In this document: positions 7,719-16,766 of the stretch, piece by piece
Numbering within the stretch: position 1 is the stretch's first letter
Layout: the number at the start of each line of letters is the position of its first letter
From: Pseudomonadota bacterium
Lineage (GTDB): Bacteria > Pseudomonadota > Gammaproteobacteria > Steroidobacterales > Steroidobacteraceae
DNA: 64,000 nucleotides
Reading direction: 5' to 3'
Assembly: GCA_023417315.1 (NCBI GenBank)
Contig: JAEZFW010000087.1
Span: 41,559 to 105,558 of the forward strand
The notes under the pieces: model-generated
The model's input: only the letters and a program-made list of their open reading frames with translations
Told to the model about the DNA's origin: nothing
Databases searched by the model: none
Made by a program: the position numbers and the translations under genes

Positions 7719-8927
7719 CTACTTCGCCTTACGCGCCCGCTTGACTGATTTCTTCTTCGTCGGACGCCTCGCCGACTTCTTGGCCTTTGCCGTCTTGCGT
7801 GCCGGGCGCTTGCTGCCGCGAGCCGCCGAGCCGCGCTTCTTCGCAGCGGCTTTCGTCTTCTTGGCAGCTTTGCGTGCGCCCTTCTTCTTTGCGCCTGTCT
7901 TCTTTGCGCCTGTCTTCTTTGCGCCTGATCGGGCGCTCGATTTCTTGGCACTGGTCTTCGCGGCCTTCTTCGCCGCCTTCTTGGCGGCTTTCCTGCCCCC
8001 CTTCTTGCTGGTCTGACCCGCGCTGCTCGCGGCTTTTTGCGCCGGCTTCTTCGCAGCCTTCTTGACGGCGGTGCGGCGAGCCTCGCCCGCTTCGGCGGCC
8101 TGAGCTTCCGTATCGACTGCCTCAGCGACAGGGGCTTCCGCTGGGACTGCAGCCGCCGGGCGCTTGATATCCGCGGCCAACATGTGCACTGCGAACAGTG
8201 CCCCCTGCGGGTCCGTGAACTGGGCGATTAGATCGCCGCCCGGCACTTCCATGGGCCCGATCATCACGGTGCCACCCGCGGACTTGGCCTTCTTGATGGT
8301 CTGCTGTACGTCTTTGACGCGCACGTACCCAAGCCAGAAAGGGCCACCGGGCATATCGGGCATTTTCTTGAACATGCCACCCATCTCGGTGCCGTTCCGT
8401 CCGAATGTGAAGTACACACCGAGCGGCGCGCCCATGTCGTGTTGACCGACTGCTTCCCACCCGAACAGCGCGGAGTAGAAGTCGAATGCAGCTTGATAAT
8501 CGGTGGTGGCCAGCTCGTGCCAAGAGTATTCGCTGAGTTTCGGGGTGCCTTCGGGACTCGGCTCGGAGGCAGATACATACACCCCGAACGTCGCACCTTG
8601 AGGATCTTCCAAGATGGCGTACTTGCCGCCGTTACTCATCTCGGTGATGTCCTTGACGACCCGAGCGCCGAGGCTGCGCGCCTGGTCGACTGTTCCCTCG
8701 ATGTGCTCCGTCCCGATATATGGAATCCAGCGAGCGGCCTCGGATGGCCGACCCCAGGTGCCACCGAGAGGGCCGCCAGCGGCGACGAACATCGTGTAAT
8801 CGGGTTCGAGCTCCCAGGGCTGCGTCTTCCAACCGATGGTCTTCGTATAGAACGCATGCGCGCCGGCGGCATCGGGGGTGATCAGCTCGTGCCAGACAAA
8901 TCGTCCACGAACGGTGGTATCTGCCAT
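7719..8927 (-). CDS. two-domain VOC (glyoxalase-like) protein with histone H1-like tail
   Basis: A 402-residue protein with two VOC/glyoxalase-like domains (about residues 1-122 and 126-250). Each opens with a WHEL motif (VWHELITPDAAGAHAFYT, SYSWHELATTDYQAAFDFYS). From about residue 255 an Ala/Pro linker leads to a 130-residue tail of Lys, Ala and Arg with KKTGAKKTGAKKKGARKAAK-type repeats, like bacterial histone H1-like DNA-binding tails. The tail DNA holds 15-bp tandem copies. The VOC half resembles CFP32-type proteins of unknown reaction. The fusion suggests nucleic-acid binding, which is inference. Confidence 0.88.
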   Translation of the reverse strand: MADTTVRGRFVWHELITPDAAGAHAFYTKTIGWKTQPWELEPDYTMFVAAGGPLGGTWGRPSEAARWIPYIGTEHIEGTVDQARSLGARVVKDITEMSNGGKYAILEDPQGATFGVYVSASEPSPEGTPKLSEYSWHELATTDYQAAFDFYSALFGWEAVGQHDMGAPLGVYFTFGRNGTEMGGMFKKMPDMPGGPFWLGYVRVKDVQQTIKKAKSAGGTVMIGPMEVPGGDLIAQFTDPQGALFAVHMLAADIKRPAAAVPAEAPVAEAVDTEAQAAEAGEARRTAVKKAAKKPAQKAASSAGQTSKKGGRKAAKKAAKKAAKTSAKKSSARSGAKKTGAKKTGAKKKGARKAAKKTKAAAKKRGSAARGSKRPARKTAKAKKSARRPTKKKSVKRARKAK

Positions 8928-9160
8928 CGCAATCTCCCTTGACAGTCTTGAAGTTCGAGCGGAATCGAATCGTTGTTGCGAAGAGCATAACTCTAGCCAC
9001 GCTGCAAAAGTAGGGACGCAAAGTTCGATTGCTCGTTACAATGACGAAAAACGGGTCGACGCCAAGCTGAAACTGAAGAAGACGTTCGCTTGCACGCCCG
9101 ACCTGCTCGCATTTGCTGTCGTTGGAACGCCGATCTTTTCGCGACGTAGAGCTCTTGTTC

Positions 9161-11839
9161 ATGGCCGCTTCAATCGATACCGCCGCGGCATGGAATGCAT
9201 CCCCCCTTACGAAGTTTCGCGTACCTCGCGTGCGACCGGATGTCGTTCCACGAGCGAGCCTGCTTGCGCGTCTCACGTACAGTGCCGAGCACTACCCGAT
9301 GACGCTGCTGTGCGCACCGGGCGGCTTCGGCAAGAGCACGTTGCTTGCGCAATATGCGGCCCAAATCAGCTCGGACACTGCGCTTCTCTGGGTGACTTTG
9401 GACGAGGATGACAACGAGCGGCATCGCTTTTTCGGGACGCTCCTGCATGCGGTCGAGGCATTGAATCTCGCCTGGGACGTACCGCCCGGCGACCTTCTCG
9501 TTCATTCTGGAGGGACCGAGTCACAAGCCCGCGCCGCACTCGCCGCGTTGGTAAACGCGCTGTGCACGGCATCAGCCCGGCGCATTATCTGGGTTCTCGA
9601 CGATCTGCACGTCATTGAGCATCCCGCAGTAATCGCCCTGCTCGAGTCGCTGATCGAACGCCTGCCTGATCATATCGGACTGGTAATTGGGACGCGGGTC
9701 GAGCCTGCCTTGCCGCTCGCGCGCTGGCGCGCTCACGGCGAGCTCGCTGAGTTCGTCCCATGGGATCTGCAATTCACGGAAGCTGAAACGAACGAGCTCG
9801 CGCTCGCTCGGCTCGGTCGCGCCCTCGATCCGCAGCGTGTCCGCGATGTTTGGCGGCGCATGCACGGTTGGGCAGTCGGCCTGACCGTCGCCTTTCAAGC
9901 TCACGGGCGCAATGCAGACGTACTTCCGGGAGCCGTGTCGGACCGGCATCTGTTCGCCTATCTCGCCCAGGAAATCGTGTCCGAGCTGCCAGCAGACGTT
10001 CGCGAGTTTCTATTGCACTCATCCGTGCTCTTCGAGCTCAGCCCGGACGCGTGCGAGGCGGTGACCCAACGACCCGGCTCCGAGCAGATCCTCGACCTTC
10101 TTTATCGGCGCAATCTGTTCGTCACCGCCACCGACGAATCGATTCCGATCTTGCGCTTTCACGACCTGTTTCGAGAGTTCTTGGAATCCGAGCTTACGCG
10201 CTGCCACCCAGAGATCGTGCCCGAGCTGCACAAACGCGCCGGCCATGCGGAGAGCTCGCTCCCCCGAGCGATCGCGCACTTCGTCAAGGCCGAATCGTGG
10301 GCGGATGCGATGCGCCTCATCGCAGTCAAGGGCGAGGCAATGCTGAACGAAGGGGATCATGCGTTGCTCGAGCAATGGCTCGATCGCATTCCCGAGGACA
10401 CTCGCCGCCAGGATCCGGACCTCTGCTACCTACGCGGGGTATGCGCGTGGCTCAAGTGGGACTGGACTCGCGTGCGAGCCGAGCTCGATCCCGCGATCGA
10501 GCGGCTCAAAGCGCGGCGCGATGCTTCGCACGCGATCCATGCAATGTTCCTGCAAGTCGATGCGCTTAACTCTTCCGGCGAGCGCGAGCGCGCGGCGCGC
10601 ATACTCGATGAGCTCGAGCGTTTGCCTTTGGACAGTGCCGCACGCGCGCAGCTCGCGTTGCAGCGTGCGTGGTGCGTGCTACCGACGGGACAACCCGGGC
10701 TCGTGGGCGAGCATATGAGCGAGTTCCTCGCATGCGCCGAACAAGAACCGGGGACGATTTGCCCGCGCGTGGCCGATCGAATTCACATGCTGTGCATCGG
10801 TCTGCCGAAAGTTGCGGATTGCTTCGAACGCTTCTACGCCCTGTGCGAGCTCGTCCGCGGCCAGACAACCGCGCCGTGGCAGCTCGCTGCTCTGGCGGTC
10901 GGCTCTTGGGGCTTTCTCTGGCACGGGCGACGCGAACCCCTCGGCCCGATGTTGGAACGCGGCGATAGTTTGCATCAGCAGTTCGGCAGCATGCGGCTCG
11001 TGTCCGAACGACTGCTGCAGTTTCGTGCACTGTTCTATGCTGCGAGCGGCAAGTTCGAAAGTGCACAGCGACTCACCCGCACGCTCATCGATGGACTGAA
11101 GACGGCTGAGGCGGCGGCGCACCGCGCCGTGTGGCTGCGCGCATATCAGCATGGGTTCGCACGAATCTGTTGGATGGCTCGCGACTACGACACCTTTCGC
11201 GAGCTCGCACCCTCGTTGCTCGCGCCACGCATGGCTCACGAGTGGCCGTTCGTGCAAACGGCAATGGAATTGGTGCGCGGTCAGCTCGCGATCTTGAGAG
11301 AAGATTGGCATACGGCCGAAACCGCGCTGCAGAGCTCCATGGCCGAACATGCGCGTTACCGCATGCCGATGATCTACGGGGACCCTCGCATCGCATTTGC
11401 CTATGCTCAGCTGCTGCAGGATCGGCACACCCGTGCGTGGGACGCATTCGAACCGGTCCTGACGGAAGCGATCGAGCAACAAGCGTTGGGGCTGTTGCTG
11501 CTCGAGCCGCCTCATGTCGTGGATGCGTTGCTCGATCTCGTGCCGGGCGAGGTTCGCCGCGCGGCAGCCTTCGAATCGGTCTTCGCGCGTTTGATGAGAT
11601 GGCGCCCGAAACAAGAAGAGACTGGGACCGTCACTGCTCTGAGCCCACTCCCCGTCCTTTCCGAGCGCGAGCTCGAAGTGCTCGAGCGTGTTGCGTCCGG
11701 TGCAAGCAATAAACACATCGCGCGCGATCTCTCCTTGAGTCTGCACACGGTCAAGCGCCACATCGCGAACATCCTCGATAAGCTCGATTGCGCCTCGCGC
11801 GGACAAGCCGCGGATCTGTATCGGCGGGCGGAGAGCTGA
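9161..11839 (+). CDS. MalT-like LuxR-family ATP-dependent regulator (LAL)
   Basis: An 892-residue large ATP-binding LuxR regulator. The N-terminus recognises FRVPRVRPDVVPRASLL, followed by a STAND-type P-loop (APGGFGKSTLLAQY) and Walker B (IIWVLDDLHVI), the signature of MalT-like regulators. A long helical TPR-like region fills residues 350-810. The LuxR HTH ends the protein (LSERELEVLERVASGASNKH onward). Such proteins bind an inducer in the helical sensor and activate transcription. The inducer is unknown; the divergent neighbour is the VOC gene. The ATG at 9161 is chosen because it begins the family-conserved part; a TTG at 9113 is possible. Confidence 0.9.
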   Translation: MAASIDTAAAWNASPLTKFRVPRVRPDVVPRASLLARLTYSAEHYPMTLLCAPGGFGKSTLLAQYAAQISSDTALLWVTLDEDDNERHRFFGTLLHAVEALNLAWDVPPGDLLVHSGGTESQARAALAALVNALCTASARRIIWVLDDLHVIEHPAVIALLESLIERLPDHIGLVIGTRVEPALPLARWRAHGELAEFVPWDLQFTEAETNELALARLGRALDPQRVRDVWRRMHGWAVGLTVAFQAHGRNADVLPGAVSDRHLFAYLAQEIVSELPADVREFLLHSSVLFELSPDACEAVTQRPGSEQILDLLYRRNLFVTATDESIPILRFHDLFREFLESELTRCHPEIVPELHKRAGHAESSLPRAIAHFVKAESWADAMRLIAVKGEAMLNEGDHALLEQWLDRIPEDTRRQDPDLCYLRGVCAWLKWDWTRVRAELDPAIERLKARRDASHAIHAMFLQVDALNSSGERERAARILDELERLPLDSAARAQLALQRAWCVLPTGQPGLVGEHMSEFLACAEQEPGTICPRVADRIHMLCIGLPKVADCFERFYALCELVRGQTTAPWQLAALAVGSWGFLWHGRREPLGPMLERGDSLHQQFGSMRLVSERLLQFRALFYAASGKFESAQRLTRTLIDGLKTAEAAAHRAVWLRAYQHGFARICWMARDYDTFRELAPSLLAPRMAHEWPFVQTAMELVRGQLAILREDWHTAETALQSSMAEHARYRMPMIYGDPRIAFAYAQLLQDRHTRAWDAFEPVLTEAIEQQALGLLLLEPPHVVDALLDLVPGEVRRAAAFESVFARLMRWRPKQEETGTVTALSPLPVLSERELEVLERVASGASNKHIARDLSLSLHTVKRHIANILDKLDCASRGQAADLYRRAES

Positions 11840-11857
11840 GCGGGCGCCGCGCCCGCT
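11839..11857 (+). terminator. GC hairpin at the end of the LuxR gene
   Basis: An 8-bp stem AGCGGGCG/CGCCCGCT with a 3-base loop overlaps the last base of the stop codon. There is no T run; it may still help end transcription. Confidence 0.45.
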
Positions 11858-11871
11858 GCGCCGGCGCGGAT

Positions 11872-11990
11872 ATCGGGTACTGGGTCATCGGGTACTGGCC
11901 GGAAAGTAAGGCGAGCGCTCGTCACTCTCTCCGTGACGACATCGGCACCGTCTCTTTTATCCGGCCAGAACCCAGTACCCGAGAACCCAG
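11872..11990. repeat. inverted tandem-unit repeat (GGGTACTGG type)
   Basis: Left arm 11872-11903 and right arm 11960-11990 are inverted. Each contains degenerate GGGTACTGGG(TTC) units and they end in the complementary TGGCCGGA/TCCGGCCA. A 56-base spacer would form the loop. The repeat occupies most of the 239-base gap between the LuxR gene and the next gene. It shares architecture with the other inverted tandem-unit repeats of this window but not sequence. Confidence 0.75.
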
Positions 11991-12078
11991 CCACCCTTGG
12001 ATGGCTCCTTCGGCGTATCGACCTTGTTTGACGTGCCAGGGACACTTCAGATTGGACTCATAGGCGCGTGAGCAATCG

Positions 12079-12489
12079 ATGCAACCGATCCCGATCTTCC
12101 ATAACTCGACTCCGGCCGATGCCGTGCTCGATGTACATGACCGCTTCTTGCACGCAGCGCGTCAATGGTATGCATCGAGCGTCAAATGGTCGGCCCCCGC
12201 GCGACGCATCGAACGCGTCGGTCGAGAAGAGGTCATTCGCAATTTGCTGCGTGAAGCGGGCGGCATGCTCGATGCCGAGTACACCCACCTGCGACGACAT
12301 GTCAGCGACCGACAGATCATCGATGAGTACGCCGTGCGGTTCGTGTATGCAGGCGAAGGGCTCGACAATGCGCCTGCAGACAAAGGCGACTTCGTTGAGC
12401 TCAAGCGCGTTCGGATTCTGGACCTGAGCGGCAACAAGATCGTTCTCGAGACCTGTATCGAGAATTGGACGGTGCTATTGCCCGGCTGA
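12079..12489 (+). CDS. NTF2/SnoaL-like protein
   Basis: A 136-residue soluble protein with the look of an NTF2-like alpha+beta cone fold: helical N-terminus (VLDVHDRFLHAARQWYA), then GMLDAEYTHLRRHV and beta strands ending in KIVLETCIENWTVLLPG. Members of this broad superfamily include isomerases, ketosteroid-modifying enzymes and simple ligand binders. No catalytic residues can be named. It lies between the LuxR regulator and a small cytochrome c. Confidence 0.6.
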   Translation: MQPIPIFHNSTPADAVLDVHDRFLHAARQWYASSVKWSAPARRIERVGREEVIRNLLREAGGMLDAEYTHLRRHVSDRQIIDEYAVRFVYAGEGLDNAPADKGDFVELKRVRILDLSGNKIVLETCIENWTVLLPG

Positions 12490-12586
12490 ACGCATGATGG
12501 CTCCCCGCTGGCTCCTCAGAGCGATGTGGCGCACCCCTTCGATCAAGACAATGCGCGCCATCGATTCACCCCTTGTTGGAGCCCCG

Positions 12587-13120
12587 ATGCGTAAACGTCA
12601 ATTCAAGAAGCAGATCATCTGCGGAACGGCAGCATTGCTGCTGACCAGCTCGTCCTTTTCCGTGTTCGTCTCGGCAGAGCCGCGCACCGATCGCTCAGTT
12701 CAAACCGCGGCGACGCCGAAATTCGACAAAGCGCTGATCGAGCGCGGTCGGTATATCGCAAAGACCGCCGGCTGTAACGATTGTCACACGCCGGGCTATG
12801 CCCTCACTGCCGGTCAAGTCGACGAATCGCAATGGCTCGTTGGCGACTCTCTCGGTTGGGAAGGTCCGTGGGGTGTCACCTACCCCATCAATATTCGCCT
12901 CTTCATGCACGAGCTCACCGAGCAGCAATGGCTCTCGATCGCTCGCTCGCCCGCGCGCCCGCCGATGCCATGGTTCGCGCTACGCGACATGACCGATCAA
13001 GATCTGCGCGCGATCTATCAGTACGTACGTTCGCTTGGACCTGCCGGGAAGCCGGCGCCCGCGTACGTGCCTCCTGGACGAGCGGTGCAGACGCCTGTCG
13101 TGCGCATGCCCGCCGCCTAA
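12587..13120 (+). CDS. exported c-type cytochrome
   Basis: A 177-residue protein with a signal peptide (residues 1-34, ending VSA) and one heme c motif CNDCH near residue 64, followed by about 110 residues and a family-typical MPWFALRDMTDQDLRAIYQY in which Met is the likely axial ligand. Such mono-heme cytochromes often accept electrons from periplasmic dehydrogenases. ATG at 12587 follows GGAG at good distance. A hairpin at 13180 follows the gene. Confidence 0.88.
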   Translation: MRKRQFKKQIICGTAALLLTSSSFSVFVSAEPRTDRSVQTAATPKFDKALIERGRYIAKTAGCNDCHTPGYALTAGQVDESQWLVGDSLGWEGPWGVTYPINIRLFMHELTEQQWLSIARSPARPPMPWFALRDMTDQDLRAIYQYVRSLGPAGKPAPAYVPPGRAVQTPVVRMPAA

Positions 13121-13179
13121 TCTGCCTCTACTGCTCGATCTTTACTCGGCGCTTTCCGGCTCTTGCGCCGGATACTTTC

Positions 13180-13199
13180 GGAGCGGCGCAAGCCGCTCC
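13180..13199 (+). terminator. terminator-like hairpin after the cytochrome gene
   Basis: An 8-bp stem GGAGCGGC/GCCGCTCC with a GCAA loop is followed by GCTTTCTCT, about 60 bases past the stop. The rest of the 270-base gap to cstA shows nothing I can support. Confidence 0.65.
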
Positions 13200-13390
13200 G
13201 CTTTCTCTGCACGGGCGCCACTCCACTTCCTCGTGCCTGGACTGCTGAGTCCGGGCTGCTACCATCCGCCGCTGTGCAACCGCTTCGCGCGAGGCGGTGT
13301 GTGCCACAAAGCCATCAGCATCTGCCGAGAACGCCGCAAGCGTCGGCGCGATAAGCAACCATCAAGAGCTGAAGTATCAGGGGAATTTCG

Positions 13391-15433
13391 ATGCGCAAAC
13401 TGCTATGGGGGTGTGTCGCGCTGGTCGGTGCGTTCGCCATCGGCGGCATCGCCCTGCATCGGGGCGAGACGATCAACGCGATGTGGATCGTCGTAGCAGC
13501 GGTCTGCGTGTATGCGATCGGATATCGCTTCTACAGCGCCTGGATCGCCGCGCGGGTGCTCACGATCGATACGACCCGAGCGACGCCTGCGATCCGCCTC
13601 AACAATGGTCGTGACTTCGTCCCTACACATCGCTGGATCGTTTTCGGCCATCACTTCGCTGCGATCGCGGGACCTGGACCGCTGATCGGTCCGACACTCG
13701 CAGCGCAGTTCGGATTCCTTCCTGGGACGCTGTGGATCCTGGTCGGCGCCGTGCTGGGTGGATGCGTTCAGGACATGACGATCCTGTTCTTATCTACGCG
13801 CCGCAATGGGCGCAGTCTCGGTCAGATGGCGCGCGATGAGCTCGGTCCGATCGGCGGCTATGCGGCGATCGTAGGCACGCTCGTCATCATGATCATCTTG
13901 ATCGCAGTGCTCGGTCTCGTCGTCGTCAACGCGATGAAGCACAGCCCCTGGGCGACGGCGACAGTGTTCGCGACCATTCCAATCGCAATCCTGATTGGAC
14001 TCTACCTACGAAACATCCGCCCGGGGCGCGTGCTCGAAGCCTCCCTGATCGGCGTTGCGTTGCTGCTCTTCGCGGTAGTAGGAGGAGGCGCGATCAACGA
14101 GCACGAAACGCTGCGCACCTGGTTCGACATGGATGGCAAACCTCTCGCGTGGTTCGTGATCGGGTATGGCTTCATTGCGGCAGTCTTACCCGTCTGGCTG
14201 CTGCTCGCGCCGCGCGACTATCTGTCCACGTTCCTCAAGCTCGGCACCGTGTTCCTGCTTGCGATTGCGGTCGTGATCATGAGCCCGGAGATCAAGATGC
14301 CCGCGGTCACGCAATTCATCGATGGCACCGGGCCGATCTTCGGCGGTTCGCTGTTTCCATTCGTCTTCATTACGGTGGCGTGCGGCGCGATCTCCGGGTT
14401 TCATTCGCTGGTTGCGAGCGGCACGACACCGAAGCTCATCGGCAGCGAGTCGGACGTGCGGCTGATCGGATACGGGAGCATGCTGCTGGAATCGAGCGTC
14501 GCGATCATGGCGATGATCGCGGCAACGTTGCTCGACCCAGGTGTCTATTTCGCCATCAATAGCGGACCTGGCATCGTCGGCGCCACTGCAGAAGCCGCTG
14601 TCAGTACGATCTCGAGCTGGGGCTTCCCGGTCACGGTCGAACAGATGGAACGTCTTGCGCACGATATGGGTGAGGCGACGTTGTTCGCGCGCACCGGCGG
14701 TGCGCCGTCGCTCGCGGTCGGCATGGCCAGCATTTTCTCGAACGCGTTCGGCTCAGGGATGCTCGCGGTTTGGTACCACTTTGCGATCATGTTCGAAGCG
14801 GTCTTCATCCTGACGACGCTCGACGCCGGAACGCGCGTGGGCCGATTCATGCTGCAGGATGCGCTCGGCCACGTGTGGAAACCGATGGGCGAGACGTCCT
14901 GGTATCCATCGGTGCTGATCTCGAGTGCATTAGTGGTCGCGGGCTGGGGCTACTTCCTCTACATCGGCGTCGTCGATCCGAATGGCGGCATCAATATCCT
15001 ATGGCCCTTGTTCGGCATCGCGAATCAATTGCTCGCTGGCATCGCGCTCTGCGTCGCGACCGGAATCCTCGTGAAACGAGGGAAGCTCAAATTCGCCTGG
15101 GTAACCGGCGCACCGCTCGCGTGGATCGCCCTGATCACGACCGCTGCGACCTGGGAGAAGGTCGTCTCCACGGATCCGCGCATTGGCTTCCTCGCGGCCG
15201 CAGATCAGCTCGCCGCGAAATTGGCTGCAGGCACATTGCCTGCTCAACAGGCGGCCGTTGCACCGCAACTGATCTTCAATCAACGGCTCGATGCCGTTCT
15301 CGCCCTCTTGCTTACGGCCATTCTGTGGATCGTGATCGCCGATACGCTGAGAGTGAGCTGGCGAGTGTGGCGAGGTCTCCCCGTCCTTCCGAGCTCGGAG
15401 GCGCCCGTCGTAACCGTGGCGCATGCGCAATGA
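13391..15433 (+). CDS. cstA: CstA-family carbon-starvation / pyruvate-peptide transporter
   Basis: A 680-residue inner-membrane protein with about 16 helices, matching the CstA/BtsT family in length. Typical segments are GRDFVPTHRWIVFGHHFAAI, AGPGPLIGPTLAAQFG, LSTRRNGRSLGQMA and ISGFHSLVASGTTPKLI. CstA was first described as a peptide transporter under starvation, and homologues import pyruvate. The next gene encodes its usual small YbdD/YjiX partner, overlapping by 4 bases. The gene starts with ATG at 13391 after AGGGGAATTTCG. Confidence 0.93.
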   Translation: MRKLLWGCVALVGAFAIGGIALHRGETINAMWIVVAAVCVYAIGYRFYSAWIAARVLTIDTTRATPAIRLNNGRDFVPTHRWIVFGHHFAAIAGPGPLIGPTLAAQFGFLPGTLWILVGAVLGGCVQDMTILFLSTRRNGRSLGQMARDELGPIGGYAAIVGTLVIMIILIAVLGLVVVNAMKHSPWATATVFATIPIAILIGLYLRNIRPGRVLEASLIGVALLLFAVVGGGAINEHETLRTWFDMDGKPLAWFVIGYGFIAAVLPVWLLLAPRDYLSTFLKLGTVFLLAIAVVIMSPEIKMPAVTQFIDGTGPIFGGSLFPFVFITVACGAISGFHSLVASGTTPKLIGSESDVRLIGYGSMLLESSVAIMAMIAATLLDPGVYFAINSGPGIVGATAEAAVSTISSWGFPVTVEQMERLAHDMGEATLFARTGGAPSLAVGMASIFSNAFGSGMLAVWYHFAIMFEAVFILTTLDAGTRVGRFMLQDALGHVWKPMGETSWYPSVLISSALVVAGWGYFLYIGVVDPNGGINILWPLFGIANQLLAGIALCVATGILVKRGKLKFAWVTGAPLAWIALITTAATWEKVVSTDPRIGFLAAADQLAAKLAAGTLPAQQAAVAPQLIFNQRLDAVLALLLTAILWIVIADTLRVSWRVWRGLPVLPSSEAPVVTVAHAQ

Positions 15434-15621
15434 CCTCGGCACTCTGGCGTTCGACTCGCACGCTCTGGAATTTCATCCGGGCGCTGTTCCGCGATGATGC
15501 GTACGAGGCGTACTTGCGTCATCACGCGACCGCTCATGCCGATGCTCCGCTCCTCTCGCGTCGAGAGTTCTACCTACGTGAGGAAGAACGCAAGTGGAGC
15601 GGCATCTCGCGCTGTTGCTGA
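15430..15621 (+). CDS. YbdD/YjiX-family (DUF466) small protein
   Basis: A 63-residue protein of the YbdD/YjiX family. It shows the conserved DDAYEAYLRHH and the C-terminal LSRREFYLREEERKW. Members are almost always encoded just after cstA or btsT and are needed for, or modulate, transport. The ATG overlaps the cstA stop (ATGA), indicating coupled translation. The ending GISRCC departs from the usual YbdD tail but is short. Confidence 0.9.
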   Translation: MTSALWRSTRTLWNFIRALFRDDAYEAYLRHHATAHADAPLLSRREFYLREEERKWSGISRCC

Positions 15622-15663
15622 GTCTCGCGCCGCAACTCAAGCTGCGGGAAACAATAAAGGCAA

Positions 15664-15780
15664 GAAACTCTCGCCAAGCGCGCAATGACCGCCAAGGGAA
15701 GGAAAGAACTCAGAGCGCTTCCGCAAAATATTGACCTCCTCTTCCTTTGCGGGCTTTGCGTGCTGAGCGAGAGTCCTCTT
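15664..15780. repeat. inverted tandem-unit repeat (CTCTCGCCAAGC type)
   Basis: Left arm 15664-15704 (ACTCTCGCCAAGCGCGCAAT core) is complementary to right arm 15742-15780 (TTTGCGTGCTGAGCGAGAGT core). The arms carry 8-9-base periodic units. It sits in the 316-base gap between ybdD and the 25-residue peptide. Related arms appear at 17162, 56871 and 60186. Confidence 0.75.
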
Positions 15781-15867
15781 AACTCTTGCCCGATCTGCCG
15801 GGAGCGCCGAGCTCCAACTACCAGCCGCGGGGTTGTTTTGCACTGCCCGTCGACTATACGTAAGTAG

Positions 15868-15895
15868 TTGACAACGTTGTCTTTCATGCTATGCT
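15868..15895 (+). promoter_or_regulatory. strong sigma-70 promoter before the 25-residue peptide
   Basis: A perfect -35 box TTGACA (15868-15873) is followed 16 bases later by TATGCT (15890-15895). Transcription would begin near 15902, giving a leader of about 35 bases that contains AAAGGAGGAAAG just before the ATG at 15938. It is the clearest promoter in the window. Confidence 0.75.
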
Positions 15896-15937
15896 GCATC
15901 GCAAAATGATGCGTAGCAACAAAGGAGGAAAGAAAGT

Positions 15938-16015
15938 ATGTTAGCCATCGCAGTGTTGTTCGTCGTGGGCACTATTGCTCTGACGATCCTGCACGGCTTC
16001 GATCGCCAAGGCTGA
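15938..16015 (+). CDS. 25-residue single-pass membrane peptide
   Basis: A short frame encoding MLAIAVLFVVGTIALTILHG followed by five residues ending in RQG. It is one hydrophobic helix of about 18 residues with a short polar, positively charged tail, typical of regulatory small membrane proteins. Support comes from a near-perfect Shine-Dalgarno (AAAGGAGG, 9-12 bases before ATG) and a consensus-like promoter upstream. No family is recognised; it is not an evident KdpF or CydX. It stands alone between ybdD and bactofilin, and a 7-bp hairpin (16032-16052) follows it. Confidence 0.65.
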   Translation: MLAIAVLFVVGTIALTILHGFDRQG

Positions 16016-16295
16016 TCGTAGCTCGTGCCGGCGAAGCGCACCGTTCGCTTCGTCGCTTCACAACCTGCGGGCTGCGATGGAGGCGCTCGATGGCCCATCG
16101 CAGACCCGCGCGGGGTCATTGCATTACCTAAGACGCGGTCTCAGTCGCCCGATCAGACGCACCATGCGTCGGATGCATCCCGCTTACAGAAAACCCCTGA
16201 GTTTTGTCTCCAAATTGCGTCGAAAGTGTCGGCCCGTTTGACACTCTCGAACTCGCTGTGTAATTACGACGCTCCGTTCACCTAGGAGAGTCGTC

Positions 16296-16766
16296 ATGGC
16301 GTTGTGGAAAGATCAGTACGGACGCGAGCAAGTCACACCGGAACCTGCCTCGGATAAAGCCCCCGCCGCACCGGCGGTGAACATCGAAACCGCTCGGCAG
16401 CCGGCCGCTCAGCCACGCACGGAAGCCAAAGAATCGGTCCTCGCCGCAGGCCTCACGATCGAAGGCAAGATCGAAGGCGCGGGCCACGTGCGCATCGCCG
16501 GCAGCTTCAAGGGCGACGTCCACGTACAAGGCAATCTGACGATCGAATCCGGCGCCAAGGTCACCGGCGGCGTGCGCGCGAACACGGTCATCATCGGCGG
16601 CGAGCTCGAAGGAAATATCGATGCGGCTGCGCGAGTCGAGTTGCTGCAAACCGGCATCCTCAACGGCGATCTGAAAGCCGGCTCTCTCACAGTGGCCGCG
16701 GGCTCGCGCATGCGTGGTCGCGCGGAGTTCGGCTGGGACGAGAAAGGCGCTAAGACTGGCTCATGA
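16296..16766 (+). CDS. bactofilin (polymer-forming cytoskeletal protein)
   Basis: A 156-residue bactofilin. A disordered Pro/Ala-rich N-terminus (1-45) precedes the right-handed beta-helix core with repeated strand patterns: AAGLTIEGKIEGAGHVRIAG, FKGDVHVQGNLTIE, KVTGGVRANTVIIGGELEGN and the tail GSRMRGRAEFGWD. Bactofilins polymerise without nucleotide and act in cell shape, polarity or envelope scaffolding. ATG follows AGGAGAG. The gene overlaps a zinc-ribbon protein by 4 bases; the usual M23 peptidase partner is absent. Confidence 0.93.
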   Translation: MALWKDQYGREQVTPEPASDKAPAAPAVNIETARQPAAQPRTEAKESVLAAGLTIEGKIEGAGHVRIAGSFKGDVHVQGNLTIESGAKVTGGVRANTVIIGGELEGNIDAAARVELLQTGILNGDLKAGSLTVAAGSRMRGRAEFGWDEKGAKTGS

